Positions 42,729 through 52,269 of a DNA stretch of 64,000 nt are shown here, piece by piece. Numbering within the stretch: position 1 is the stretch's first letter; every line of letters begins with the position of its first letter. Where the stretch lies: the NCBI GenBank assembly GCA_902801585.1, contig CADCIU010000003.1:62001-126000 (forward strand), in the 5' to 3' direction. The notes beneath the pieces were generated by a model that worked only from the letters and a program-made list of their open reading frames with translations, had not been told where the DNA came from and made no database searches. The translations under genes and the position numbers were made by a program. This DNA is from an uncultured Lachnospiraceae bacterium. Lineage in GTDB: Bacteria > Bacillota_A > Clostridia > Lachnospirales > Lachnospiraceae.

Positions 42729-42986
42729 GAATTTTTGATCCGCGGTGCCACCCTGGTTCGCACAGCGCGGGAACGCGCTGCACACTCTCGTCGGAATTCC
42801 ATCAAACTCCCGGCAACTGACGTATGCCCTCACGTCGCATGATACTCGGCTTTTGCTGCAGCCTTTGAATGCGCCCTCCGTGGTCCATTTGCAAAACGGC
42901 GTTCTGTCCGGCTCTCACCTGCCCGGGCTCTCTGTAAGTGCCTCTTTCTTGCTTTATCTCCACTTCAACGGTTTAAAGCGATATTG
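42729..42986 (-). promoter_or_regulatory. Tryptophan T-box leader
   Basis: The diagnostic T-box AGGGTGGCACCGCGG is at 42740-42754 on the minus strand, just before the terminator. In stem I, AAATGGACCACGG places a TGG (Trp) specifier at 42885-42887. The AGAGAG and GGTGAGAGCC segments upstream fit stem I. Uncharged tRNA-Trp should stabilise antitermination of trpDCFBA. Together with the promoters this accounts for the 567-base gene-free stretch between trpD and GH94. Confidence 0.93.
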
Positions 42987-42992
42987 TTTTTT

Positions 42993-43024
42993 ATTATATA
43001 ATCACTTTACGGTTTATTTGTCAA
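42993..43024 (-). promoter_or_regulatory. trp operon promoter
   Basis: On the minus strand a perfect TTGACA (43019-43024) is followed after 18 bases by TATATA (42995-43000), or after 20 by TATAAT (42993-42998). Transcription would start near 42986, at the T-box leader. Confidence 0.75.
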
Positions 43025-43065
43025 CTGGATTCCGTGATATCTATCTCATGTCTTCTCTCGTGTGT

Positions 43066-43082
43066 TACTATACATGATAGTA
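43066..43082 (+). promoter_or_regulatory. Small perfect palindrome upstream of GH94
   Basis: TACTAT-ACATG-ATAGTA lies about 70 bases before the GH94 start codon, in a divergent promoter region. It may be an operator; no regulator gene is adjacent. Confidence 0.35.
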
Positions 43083-43149
43083 TTTTCTTTCCCTCACGGA
43101 ATGAAAAAAGACAGACAGATTCAGACTTATTGAAGAGGAGGGTAATCAT

Positions 43150-45561
43150 ATGCGATACGGATATTTTGACGACGATCGCAGAGAATATGTGATCACACGG
43201 CCGGACACGCCGCAGCCCTGGGCCAACTATCTGGGCTCGCCCGAATACGGGGCACTGATCTCGAACAACGCGGGCGGATACAGTTTCGTGAAGTCCGGTG
43301 CGGACGGGCGTATTCTCCGCTATGTGTTCAACCAGTTCGACCAGCCGGGGCGCTACATTTATCTGCGGGACGACGAGAGCGGGGACTTCTGGTCCGCCTC
43401 CTGGCAGCCCGTTGGCAAAGATCTGTCAAAATACAGAAGCGAGTGCCGTCACGGGACCGGCTACACAAATATCATGGCAGATTACAGCGGGATCCACAGT
43501 GAAGCTGTGTACTATGTGCCGCTTGATAAGAGCTATGAAGTCTGGGCGCTCAAGGTCGTCAACACAGGCGATCAGCCCCGGAAACTGACCGTGACCGGCT
43601 ATGCGGAGTTCACGAACAACGGCAATTACGAGCAGGACCAGGTGAACCTGCAGTATTCGCAGTTCATCTCCCGGACGATGTTCGAGGGCGGCCGTGTCCG
43701 CCAGCAGCTCCACGGCAATCTGGACGCTCTTTCAGAAGGCGAAAAGGCAAACAATGAAACGGTGACCGAGCGCTTTTTCGGCATGACGGGGGCAGAACCC
43801 TCCTCCTGGTGCGGAGACAAGGCGGCCTTTCTGGGGCCCTGGCACGGATACGGAAATCCCTTGGGCGTAGAGCAGGGAGACCTCGGCGGCGCGGCGGGTT
43901 ACAACGGCAACAGCTGCGGTGCGATCTCGGCGAAGATCGCACTGGATCCCGGAGCGTCCCGGACCATCCTCTTTATCCTGGGAGAAAAAGGCCCCTCCGA
44001 GAGCGCTGCGATCATGCAGGAATACGCGGCAGATCCTTCTCTTTGGACCGATGAGGTCGAAGCCCTTCGCTCTGATTGGGCGGAGCGCTTCTCCCATCTC
44101 AAGGTCAGGACCCCCTGCCCTGAATTCGACACCATGATCAATATATGGAACGCCTACAACTGCTTCATGACCTTCATCTGGTCGCGGGCGGCCTCCTTTA
44201 TCTACTGCGGCCTGCGCAACGGCTACGGCTACCGGGATACGGTGCAGGATATCCAGGGCGTGATCCATCTGAAGCCCGAAATGGCGGCGGACAAGATCCG
44301 CTTCATGCTCTCCGCCCAGATCCACCACGGCGGCGGCCTTCCGCTGGTGAAATTCACCCATAAACCCGGGCAGGAGACCGGCCCGGAGGACCCCAAATAT
44401 GTGCGCGACACCGGCCATCCCGCTTACCGGGCAGACGATGCGCTGTGGCTCTTCCCCACGGTGTTCAAATATCTCGCTGAAAGCGGAAATCTCGGCTTTT
44501 TGAATGAGGTGATCCCCTTCGCCGACGAGGGAGAAGCGACCGTGTATGAACACCTAAAACGCGCGCTGGACTTCTCCATGCATCATCTCGGACCGCACGG
44601 CATGCCCGCAGGACTCTATGCGGACTGGAATGACTGCCTGCGCCTTGGCGCCAACGGGGAGTCCGCCTTCGTTGCATTCCAGTACTATTATGCCTTCACT
44701 ATTTTGCAAAAGCTTGCACAAGTGCAGGACGACACAGCGTATCTGCACTGGCTCAGTGAGGAACAGGCCGCGCTGCGCGAAAAGCTGAATGCGCTGTGCT
44801 GGAACGAGGACCGCTTTATCCGGGGCTTTACGGAGCAGGGCGAGACCATCGGCGAGCGCACGGCGCCGGAGGCAAATCTCTGGCTCAACCCGCAGTCCTG
44901 GGCGGTGATCAGCGGCCTGGCAAGCCCGGAGCAGGCAGAAGCGGCAATGGAGCAGGTGTTTACAAGGCTCAATACGCCTTACGGCGCAGTTCTTATGGAT
45001 CCGCCCTACCACGCGCACGCTTTTGACGGCGCGCTGGCGGTCATCTACAACCAGGGCACGAAAGAGAACGGCGGCGTCTTCTCCCAGTCCCAGGGATGGC
45101 TGATCCTGGCGGAAGCCCTTCTCGGGCACGGAGAAAGGGCGTTCCGCTATTTCAGCGAGAACGCGCCCTCCATGCAGAACGACAAGGCTGAGATCCGCGG
45201 AATCGAGCCCTATTGCTACGGACAGTTCACGGAAGGGAAGGCAAGCGTACACGCGGGCCGCTCTCACGTCCACTGGCTGACCGGTACCGCTTCCACCGTT
45301 ATGGTGGGCTGTGTGGAAGGCATTTTGGGGATCCGCCCGGATCTCGGCGGCCTTAAGCTCGCGCCCGCGATCCCTGCATCCTGGGACCGGCTGGAAATTG
45401 AGAAGGATTTCCGCGGCAGGAAGCTTCACATCGCGATCGAGAACCCGGACGGAAAGCAGTCCGGATGCAGCCGCCTCTATGTGAACGGGACAGAGCTCTC
45501 GGACAACTACGTGCCCGAGGCGCTGCTCACGGATGAGACGCAGATCCGGCTCGTCATGTGA
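43150..45561 (+). CDS. Cellobiose phosphorylase-type GH94 enzyme
   Basis: An 803-residue GH94 phosphorylase. The N-terminus (RYGYFDDDRREYVIT, WANYLGSPEYGALISN, AGGYSF) is that of cellobiose phosphorylase. The conserved YADWNDCLRLG with the general acid Asp is at about residues 490-498, and CGLRNGYGYRDTVQDI and HYRAGRSHVHWLTGTA-like blocks (here VHAGRSHVHWLTGT) follow. It converts cellobiose and phosphate to glucose and glucose-1-phosphate; a related beta-glucoside specificity is possible. Cytoplasmic, no signal. The ATG is preceded by GAAGAGGAGGG. It is transcribed alone, divergently from trp. Confidence 0.9.
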   Translation: MRYGYFDDDRREYVITRPDTPQPWANYLGSPEYGALISNNAGGYSFVKSGADGRILRYVFNQFDQPGRYIYLRDDESGDFWSASWQPVGKDLSKYRSECRHGTGYTNIMADYSGIHSEAVYYVPLDKSYEVWALKVVNTGDQPRKLTVTGYAEFTNNGNYEQDQVNLQYSQFISRTMFEGGRVRQQLHGNLDALSEGEKANNETVTERFFGMTGAEPSSWCGDKAAFLGPWHGYGNPLGVEQGDLGGAAGYNGNSCGAISAKIALDPGASRTILFILGEKGPSESAAIMQEYAADPSLWTDEVEALRSDWAERFSHLKVRTPCPEFDTMINIWNAYNCFMTFIWSRAASFIYCGLRNGYGYRDTVQDIQGVIHLKPEMAADKIRFMLSAQIHHGGGLPLVKFTHKPGQETGPEDPKYVRDTGHPAYRADDALWLFPTVFKYLAESGNLGFLNEVIPFADEGEATVYEHLKRALDFSMHHLGPHGMPAGLYADWNDCLRLGANGESAFVAFQYYYAFTILQKLAQVQDDTAYLHWLSEEQAALREKLNALCWNEDRFIRGFTEQGETIGERTAPEANLWLNPQSWAVISGLASPEQAEAAMEQVFTRLNTPYGAVLMDPPYHAHAFDGALAVIYNQGTKENGGVFSQSQGWLILAEALLGHGERAFRYFSENAPSMQNDKAEIRGIEPYCYGQFTEGKASVHAGRSHVHWLTGTASTVMVGCVEGILGIRPDLGGLKLAPAIPASWDRLEIEKDFRGRKLHIAIENPDGKQSGCSRLYVNGTELSDNYVPEALLTDETQIRLVM

Positions 45562-45590
45562 TCCTCTCTTCGCCATTGACAAAGATCAAT

Positions 45591-45629
45591 AATAAAACAG
45601 CCGGCTCCGCTTTTTCAGGGAGCCGGCTG
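45591..45629 (-). terminator. Strong terminator hairpin between GH94 and the recombinase gene
   Basis: A perfect 11-bp stem, CAGCCGGCTCC (45598-45608) with 45619-45629, has a T-rich run after it on the minus strand (TTTTATT). It terminates the recombinase transcript and may also stop GH94 read-through. Confidence 0.8.
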
Positions 45630-45711
45630 CAGGCGTATATTTCAGCTCGCCGCAGAAAGTGAAAAAGGCTGCAGACGAGTATTTCAACTGTCCGGAATGT
45701 GAAAGCAACCG
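45629..45711. repeat. Two imperfect ~40-bp direct repeats
   Basis: Two successive stretches beginning GGCTGCAG and ending GTGAAA share about three quarters of their bases, between the terminator and the recombinase stop. No function is apparent. Confidence 0.4.
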
Positions 45712-45715
45712 CGGA

Positions 45716-46798
45716 TCAGCTCCTGCGCTCATGATCCGGCCCCGGCCTGTCCTCGTAATATGCTCTCTCGATCGCTTCGGCGGCTCTTCTGCGCCGCTCG
45801 TCATGCAGGTTCGTGTACTTCTTGACCGTCTCAAGGCTCGAATGGCCCAGCGCATCGGATGTGACATAGATGTCTCCGGTCTCCTCGTAGAGATTGGTCG
45901 CGAACGTACTGCGGAGTTTGTGGGGCGTGATCCGCTTCGTGGGGACCGTGGAGGCCGTGTATTTTTTGACCAGGCGCTCGACGGCGCGGACAGAGATCCG
46001 CTGTCCTTTTCTGGAGATAAAGAGTGCATTCAGGTCCTCTGCAGAGACTTTTCGCTCATGATCGATGTAGTCCTGCAGTGCCTCCCGCACCGGCTCGTTA
46101 AAATAGACGTACTGCTCCTTGCGTCCCTTGCGGAAGATCCTGATCCGCTTTTCGCCCCAGTCAATGTCCTGAAGATCGATCCCGACCAGCTCACTGACGC
46201 GCATGCCGGTGTGCAATAGGAGCGTGAGGATCGCAACGTCGCGCATCTGCTGTCCTTTGGCAAATTTGTACTGCGTCTGTGTGAGAGCATCGCCCGTCTC
46301 AGCACCCTGCAGCACTTCTCTGACCTCTTCCTTTTCCAGATAAACGATCGCCTTTTCCTCGATCTTGGGCATGTCGACCAGCTCCGCCACATTTTTCTCC
46401 AGATGACCGTGGGCGATCAGATAGCGGTACAGCGCACGAAGAGACGAGAGCTTTCTGGCCCTCGCCGGCGCCTGGTTCGACTCTTTGATGACCTTGGAAT
46501 TGTTGGGATCCTTTCGATTGTAGCGCATCAGATACATGAGATAGTCCTGAATATCATCCGCAGTGAGCGATCCCAGTGTCTCGATCTTAATCTGCATAAC
46601 GGGAATTCCCTGCGATTTTTCCAGGTATTCAAAGAAAACCTTGATGTCTCCGACATATCCCAGGACAGTTCGCGGCGCTTTGTTCTTTGTGATCAGATAT
46701 TCATTGGCGAATCTGCGGACAAACATCGGCAGGTCCACGGTGATGTCGTTGATCTTCTCCATCACTCTGTTATTTTTTTCATCGCGGTATTTCTCCAT
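45716..46798 (-). CDS. Tyrosine recombinase/integrase (XerC/D-like)
   Basis: A 360-residue site-specific recombinase with an N-terminal SAM-like DNA-binding domain (about 25-130; KAPRTVLGYVGDIKVFFEYL) and a C-terminal catalytic domain. Visible catalytic residues: Arg in TGMRVSELVG, His-x-x-Arg in PHKLRSTF, His in LGHSS and Tyr in KKYTN. The ATG at 46798 follows GAAGGAGAACTCGA. It is longer than classical XerC/D (about 300). No excisionase, phage genes or att repeats are seen, so a housekeeping or Xer-like role is more likely than a mobile element. Confidence 0.88.
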   Translation of the reverse strand: MEKYRDEKNNRVMEKINDITVDLPMFVRRFANEYLITKNKAPRTVLGYVGDIKVFFEYLEKSQGIPVMQIKIETLGSLTADDIQDYLMYLMRYNRKDPNNSKVIKESNQAPARARKLSSLRALYRYLIAHGHLEKNVAELVDMPKIEEKAIVYLEKEEVREVLQGAETGDALTQTQYKFAKGQQMRDVAILTLLLHTGMRVSELVGIDLQDIDWGEKRIRIFRKGRKEQYVYFNEPVREALQDYIDHERKVSAEDLNALFISRKGQRISVRAVERLVKKYTASTVPTKRITPHKLRSTFATNLYEETGDIYVTSDALGHSSLETVKKYTNLHDERRRRAAEAIERAYYEDRPGPDHERRS

Positions 46799-46892
46799 TC
46801 GAGTTCTCCTTCTCACAGATGCCCCGGCGAAAAGTCCCCGGCACCGGCCGGGGACTTTGTGAACATCAGATCATTTTGGTTTCACTTTGACA

Positions 46893-49037
46893 TCACGAAC
46901 CGCTGTTCTCTCCACCTTGGCTCTGCTCCATTTTCTCCAGGATCTGCATGAGGAAGTCCGACAGCTTTTCACCCGCGTCTCTGTCGTCATAGACGATCTC
47001 TGTCTCACCGTTCTGATACCGATGGACCGCATCCGCGATTCCCTCCGGATCAAACCAGGGAACACTCGCTATATCCAGAATGGACGGCATCATGTTGAGA
47101 TCCACTTGTGTCGCTTTTTCATCAGAGACAAATCCGCTGCCGTCATCCCTTCCCAGTTTGAGACAGGAGGAATAACAGCCGCAGCGCCCGTACGCGTCAA
47201 TGAAATAACCTACTACACAGTCTCCGCCGCCGGGATTTGTGCCAATGATCTTCGCCAGGCCGTCCTGCTGCGCGAAGTAAGGCAGCGCATTGCCGCAGGA
47301 ATAGGAAGATCCGCTGCACATGATGTAGAAGTCATACTGTCCGCCGAAGCCGTCCTGATCGTCTGCAATTCCGTCGAGATTGGTATCGACATGATAACGC
47401 TCTTCCCGGTAGCTTCCCGTCAAGGTGTCCAAATCGGTCATATTGACTTCTCCGTCCTTGGAAAGGAAACCGAGGATATTGATCAGTGCCGATGCATGAC
47501 CGCCGCCGTTGTCACAAATATTGATCACGACATTCTTCACTTCATCATGTTGTTTGATATCTTCGAAGCAATTATAGAAAAATGCAAAACTGCTCCTGTC
47601 ATTGTCCTCTTCATTTATAGGATCCAGATAATAGGACGGATCTCTTACTATATCGTCAATGAAACTGTCGAAATAGATCACCGCCGTATCACCGGCATAG
47701 TCCAGTCTGTGGTGACCGTAATCCTGCGATTTTGCCGATCCGAAGTATGCCGTCCAGACATAGAGCGGAAGGACCTCGGGGACATTGAATCCCTTCTCAA
47801 ACAATGCGCCCAGGATCACATCCCACGGGGTATCCGTATCCTGGGGTTCTCCCTCTTCAAACAACTCCTTGCCTTCCTCGGACTCCTTGATGTCATCCGT
47901 GATCTGGTCGACCGTTTCTTTGTTGATCTGATCCATCTTGCCGAATACTGTGTCGAATGCAAGCATCCCGTCGTGGCCGGAGTCGAACAGGTAGAAGAAA
48001 AGCATCATCTCTGCGGTCACAGCAGCCTCAGGATTTGTGGAGCACATAGACTTCTTGGCATTTAACCTTGTGAAATACTCGTCAAAAGTCGTGATGTTCT
48101 TCTCTTCTTTGTGACCGAAAGTCAGATCCAGCAGCAGGCAGATCGAATAATAACCGTAATCTGCATACGCTTGTGTCGTCTCCGTCTTTGTACTGAAAGG
48201 CCCGCTGAAGAACGCTTTGTAATAAGGAGATTCTTTTGCCTCCGCATTTTCCTGTGCAAATCTGGACATCAGATACGCATTGTAATAGTCTTTCCCGTTA
48301 TAGCCCAGGAGATTACTCTGCGCGATGGCGCCGAACGTATTCTGCAGTGCCAAAAAGGGCATCAGAATATCGTCATCATACGCGATCACAGGCATATTAT
48401 AGTCTTTCAGCGATACAGTAAGGGGCTGTATTTCCGTCTGTTTCGACGGATTTTTAACAGAAGGAGTGATCACGTTGAACTCCTGTTTTATGACGATCGC
48501 ACCGTCGATGTCGCCGGAAGAACGGAATTTATCGGGATTTTCAAACATGATCGTATCCGCCGCCGGGTCGATCACGGCCTCCGTTCCGTTTAAGAATACT
48601 CTCATGACATCGTTTTCCAGGACGATCTTCTCTTTGCCCTCCTCCAGGATTCCCAAATAATCCGATGCTTTGATAAAAGGTACGTCCTCATATCCTTTCA
48701 CGCCGTATGTGGTGATCACATCGTATTTTCCGAGCGTCAGGCTGCCGTAAACGCGGCTGTCATCCCATATGATCGAGATGTCCTCAGGCGCGATCTCTTC
48801 TGTTTTTGCTGCGGCAGCTTCCCCGCCGGCCTGCGCTGCTGCAGTGTCCTGAGATGCTCCTTCCTCTTCAGCCTTTGCGTCATCTTCTGCGGCAGCATCT
48901 GCTTCGGCTGCGCCCGCTTCTTCCTCCGCGGCCGGCTGCTCACCTGCAGAAGAAGCTCCGGTCGCTGCTCCGCAGCCGGCTGCAGTGAAGACCATAACCA
49001 CTGATAACCCCAAACAAATCAGTTTTTTTAGTCGCAT
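46893..49037 (-). CDS. Secreted lipoprotein with S41 (tail-specific protease)-like domain
   Basis: A 714-residue protein starting at ATG 49037 behind AAAGGAGGAATGT, with lipobox TAAGC (Cys22) and a long Ala/Glu-rich linker. The C-terminal half resembles S41 peptidases: NVVINICDNGGGHAS (normally DLRGNGGG), then MCSGSSYSCGNALPYFAQ, matching the block with the catalytic Ser, and IIGTNPGGG. The serine context (SYSCGN) is unusual, so catalysis is uncertain. The N-terminal half is unassigned. It stands alone between the recombinase and the hydrolase operon. Confidence 0.75.
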   Translation of the reverse strand: MRLKKLICLGLSVVMVFTAAGCGAATGASSAGEQPAAEEEAGAAEADAAAEDDAKAEEEGASQDTAAAQAGGEAAAAKTEEIAPEDISIIWDDSRVYGSLTLGKYDVITTYGVKGYEDVPFIKASDYLGILEEGKEKIVLENDVMRVFLNGTEAVIDPAADTIMFENPDKFRSSGDIDGAIVIKQEFNVITPSVKNPSKQTEIQPLTVSLKDYNMPVIAYDDDILMPFLALQNTFGAIAQSNLLGYNGKDYYNAYLMSRFAQENAEAKESPYYKAFFSGPFSTKTETTQAYADYGYYSICLLLDLTFGHKEEKNITTFDEYFTRLNAKKSMCSTNPEAAVTAEMMLFFYLFDSGHDGMLAFDTVFGKMDQINKETVDQITDDIKESEEGKELFEEGEPQDTDTPWDVILGALFEKGFNVPEVLPLYVWTAYFGSAKSQDYGHHRLDYAGDTAVIYFDSFIDDIVRDPSYYLDPINEEDNDRSSFAFFYNCFEDIKQHDEVKNVVINICDNGGGHASALINILGFLSKDGEVNMTDLDTLTGSYREERYHVDTNLDGIADDQDGFGGQYDFYIMCSGSSYSCGNALPYFAQQDGLAKIIGTNPGGGDCVVGYFIDAYGRCGCYSSCLKLGRDDGSGFVSDEKATQVDLNMMPSILDIASVPWFDPEGIADAVHRYQNGETEIVYDDRDAGEKLSDFLMQILEKMEQSQGGENSGS

Positions 49038-49102
49038 ACATTCCTCCTTTTGTTGTCTGATCTTCAAACACAGCACAACAGATGTTGTGTTTTGAACTTT
49101 TT

Positions 49103-50044
49103 TTATTGTAACGCAAGTGACTGGGAGGTGACAAATACAAACTCCGCGATCTCCCCGATCACCTCTTCCGGAATATGCTGCTCCACATTGTACTCCTTGG
49201 ACGCCTTCAGGATATCATTATAAATTCCCTTCACAAAGCAGTGATTGAGTTCGGGATACAATTTGAACCGGGTGTTCTCCCGGTCTGCAAGGAGTTTCCT
49301 GAACTTCCTGAAATCCCGGTCCACAAGCACCTGGAAGTCCTTTCCGCCCTGCAGGATCAGGACCGGCTTCCTGCTTTCCCTTAAATAGTCGGCCGCTGTT
49401 TTTTTGCCCATCTCCTTGAAGTAGTAGAGCGACAGGTTTCCCGCGAATTTCTTTTTCTTCGCCTCCTCGTCGCTCATCTGATAGAGCCCGCGAAAGCGCT
49501 TGCGGTAAAACCTGTACTCCATGCGGATGATCGCGTTCAGGACCGACCTGCCGCGCCCCGCCTGCCGCAGCTGCCGCAGCACGATCTCTTCGAGCCGGTA
49601 CGGCGTTCCGGCCATCATGATGAGACCTCTGACATCTGCGCCTTCTGCGTCGATCCGCGGCGCCAGCATGGCGCCCATGCTGTGACCGAGTATGTAAATG
49701 CGGTCGTGATCGATCCGGGGATCTCTCTTGAGCATTTGAGCAGCAAGCAGCGCGTCGTCGATCGTCTCCTCCTTCACGGTGAGACACTTATTCTTCATCA
49801 TCCTGCGTCCATGTACAAAAGTACGCTTGTCATAACGCAATGAAGCAATGCCGTGCTCCGCCAGGCCCTCCGCCAGGTCCTTAAACGGCGTCAGCTTCAT
49901 CACCTTTTCATCCATATTGCTGGCACCGGAGCCGTGCACCATGACGACGGCCGGCACCGGCTTTGAGAGATTACTCGGGAGCACAATAAGCCCTTTGAGC
50001 GGATATTCGGTCCCCGCTCCGACAACAATATTTTCACTGTACAT
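49103..50044 (-). CDS. Alpha/beta hydrolase
   Basis: A 313-residue serine hydrolase: oxyanion region VVMVHGSGASNMDEK, nucleophile Ser in ILGHSMGAM, acid near LILQGGKDFQV and His in ELNHCFVKG. The ATG at 50044 follows TGGAGGCAATCC. It is the last gene of the aconitase-X/OYE operon, 44 bases after the oxidoreductase. It probably cleaves an ester or thioester; the substrate is unknown. No signal peptide. Confidence 0.85.
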   Translation of the reverse strand: MYSENIVVGAGTEYPLKGLIVLPSNLSKPVPAVVMVHGSGASNMDEKVMKLTPFKDLAEGLAEHGIASLRYDKRTFVHGRRMMKNKCLTVKEETIDDALLAAQMLKRDPRIDHDRIYILGHSMGAMLAPRIDAEGADVRGLIMMAGTPYRLEEIVLRQLRQAGRGRSVLNAIIRMEYRFYRKRFRGLYQMSDEEAKKKKFAGNLSLYYFKEMGKKTAADYLRESRKPVLILQGGKDFQVLVDRDFRKFRKLLADRENTRFKLYPELNHCFVKGIYNDILKASKEYNVEQHIPEEVIGEIAEFVFVTSQSLALQ

Positions 50045-50088
50045 AGGATTGCCTCCATGTGTGCCGCAGCCCTGCCCGATAAGCCCGG

Positions 50089-52254
50089 TCACACCTTCAT
50101 TGCCGCTTCGTATGCGCCCCAGATGACACTGCGAAGATTGCCGACACTGCGGCAGTCACCGACGATCTGCACGTTCTTCTTGCCGGCCGGCGACAGCGGC
50201 GCGGGCAGATAGCCGGCACAGGAGATCACACTGTCGCAGGGGATCTCAAACTGCTTTCCGTCCTCGTCCGCACAGACAACGGCGCCGTCCTTCACCTCCA
50301 CAAGGCGTGTCTTTAGATAGACCGGTACCTTTTTCCAGGCAAAATATTCCCTCAGGTAAGAGCTGTTCGCAAGGCACACGCCCTTCTGTCTGATCAGGTC
50401 ATCCAGCATTTCAATGATCACCGGTCTCTTTCCCTGCAGCGCAAGTTCATAGGCGATCTCGCAGCCCGTCAGTCCGCCGCCGATCACCGCAACGGTATTC
50501 CCGATGTTCAGCGCACGGCCCGCTGCACGGACGCCCGGTGCCATCCCGTCTGCTCCGGTATCACCCGGGCAGAGCCCTGCCGCCTCCGCCGCTCCCGGCT
50601 CGCTCAGCAGGAACTCGCAGGCCTCGATCATCTTCTCATGCCCTGTCACGCCTTTCAACACGCGCGGCACAGCACCTGTTGCCACGATCACAGGCTCATC
50701 TCCGAACTCCTGCAGTGTCCGCACCTCATATCCCAAGTGAATCTCGACGCCCAGCGCCTCCATCTGACGCCGGTACCAGGCGAGCAGATCGCGAAGCTTT
50801 CCTTTATAAGACTCCGCGGAAGCCGCGATAAAGGCGCCGCCGAGACGGTCTGACCGCTCATAGATCACAGGTTTGTGGCCTCGAACCGCCAAAACACGGG
50901 CGGCTTCCATGCCGCCGATCCCACCGCCGACGATCACAACTTTCTGCGGATTTACAGTTCTCACGATATGGTGTTTTTTCCACTGCATCATCTCCGCATT
51001 GACCGCGCAGCGCGCCAGGTGCAGCGAGTCATACAGATCCTGATCGTTGGGCACTCCCTTGTAGTGCGCCATGTTAAAACACCCGTTGTGGCACAGGATG
51101 CAGGGACGGATCTCATCCTCCCGGCCCTGAAGTAGCTTGTTCACCCACTCCGGATCCGCCAGGAACTGTCTCGCAAATCCAGCACCGTCGATGCCCCCCC
51201 GCTCCACCGCTTTCGCAGCCGTCAAGGGATCCATGCGCCCAGCGCAGACTACCGGAATGTCCACGAATCTGCGGATATGCTCCACATATTCCAGGTTGCA
51301 GTTCTCGGGCATATATACCGGCGGATGCGCCCAGTACCAGGCGTCATAGGTGCCGTTGTCACAGTTGAGCATGTCGTATCCTGCGTCCTGCAGATATTTT
51401 GCCGCCCGCTCGGATTCTTCCATATCGCGTCCGGCTTCCTCATACTCCTCACCGGGCAGCGCGCCCCTGCGGAATCCCTTGGTCTTGGATACTACGCTGT
51501 AGCGAAGCGAAACCGGGAAGTCGTCCCCGCAGGCCTTCTTGATCGCCTGCACGATCTCCACCGGGAAGCGATAGCGGTTCTCAAAGGACCCGCCGTATTC
51601 ATCTGTGCGGTGATTCACGTATTTGAGTGTGAACTGGTCAAGCAGGTATCCCTCGTGCACCGCGTGGATCTCCACACCGTCCACGCCGGCGTCCTTGAGG
51701 AGCCTTGCGCATTCGGCAAAAGAGTGCACAAATTCCTGAATCTCCTCCACCGTCATTGCCCTCGACGGCACTTTGTCCGACCAGCGGTTGGGTGCAGGCG
51801 AAGCGCTCGCGGTGATCTTGTCGAGATCCATCACGGATTTGGAGCCTCTCCGCAGAAGCTTGTTCGAATACAGCTTCTCCATCATCTCCGAGATCGTAAA
51901 GCTTCGTCCGAATCCGGCTGTCAGCTGTACGAACAGCTTGGCGCCGGTCTTGTGGAACTCGGGCATCCATTTCGCAAGGTCTCTGTACATCTTTTTATTG
52001 GTATGAAGCCACTGCCCGAACATCGGGTTGTAGACCGGCTGACAGCCCGGCAGGACCAGGCCTGCGCCGCCCTTAGCCGCTTCCAATATGAATTTTGCGC
52101 CGTCTGCGTCAAAATGATTGCGCTCCATCCAGCCGAACAGATCCGTCCCGCCCATCGATGTCACGACAAAGCGGTTTTTGATCTCACAGTTTCCGATCTT
52201 CCACGGAGTAAGGAGCGCCTGATATTCCTTTTTTACTGCTGTTTCGCTGCTCAT
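50089..52254 (-). CDS. Old-yellow-enzyme/2,4-dienoyl-CoA reductase-type oxidoreductase
   Basis: A 721-residue protein. Residues about 12-370 form an FMN TIM barrel (NRFVVTSMGG, DGVEIHAVHEGYLLDQF, VVCAGRMDPLTAA). A Fe-S cluster Cys set follows (CILCHNGCFNM and a later ARCAVN). The C-terminal FAD/NAD(P) domains show VVIVGGGIGGMEAARVLAV and AVIGGGLTGCEIAYELALQ. This architecture is shared by 2,4-dienoyl-CoA reductase and the BaiCD/BaiH bile-acid reductases. It should reduce an enoate or enone. ATG follows GAGGAGATCCTT. It lies between the aconitase-X genes and the hydrolase in one operon. Confidence 0.9.
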   Translation of the reverse strand: MSSETAVKKEYQALLTPWKIGNCEIKNRFVVTSMGGTDLFGWMERNHFDADGAKFILEAAKGGAGLVLPGCQPVYNPMFGQWLHTNKKMYRDLAKWMPEFHKTGAKLFVQLTAGFGRSFTISEMMEKLYSNKLLRRGSKSVMDLDKITASASPAPNRWSDKVPSRAMTVEEIQEFVHSFAECARLLKDAGVDGVEIHAVHEGYLLDQFTLKYVNHRTDEYGGSFENRYRFPVEIVQAIKKACGDDFPVSLRYSVVSKTKGFRRGALPGEEYEEAGRDMEESERAAKYLQDAGYDMLNCDNGTYDAWYWAHPPVYMPENCNLEYVEHIRRFVDIPVVCAGRMDPLTAAKAVERGGIDGAGFARQFLADPEWVNKLLQGREDEIRPCILCHNGCFNMAHYKGVPNDQDLYDSLHLARCAVNAEMMQWKKHHIVRTVNPQKVVIVGGGIGGMEAARVLAVRGHKPVIYERSDRLGGAFIAASAESYKGKLRDLLAWYRRQMEALGVEIHLGYEVRTLQEFGDEPVIVATGAVPRVLKGVTGHEKMIEACEFLLSEPGAAEAAGLCPGDTGADGMAPGVRAAGRALNIGNTVAVIGGGLTGCEIAYELALQGKRPVIIEMLDDLIRQKGVCLANSSYLREYFAWKKVPVYLKTRLVEVKDGAVVCADEDGKQFEIPCDSVISCAGYLPAPLSPAGKKNVQIVGDCRSVGNLRSVIWGAYEAAMKV

Positions 52255-52269
52255 AAGGATCTCCTCTCT

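Noticed and set aside
41422..42738. 438-codon plus-strand open frame opposite trpD and its T-box leader
   Set aside because: It crosses a gene and an RNA leader in antisense and has no recognisable domain.
45716..46798. Integrase as sign of a prophage or genomic island
   Set aside because: No phage genes, excisionase, relaxase or flanking att repeats are seen, neighbours are ordinary chromosomal genes, and the recombinase resembles Xer types.
46887..48065. 392-codon plus-strand open frame opposite the S41-like lipoprotein
   Set aside because: Antisense shadow; the minus frame has a signal peptide, lipobox and peptidase-like blocks.
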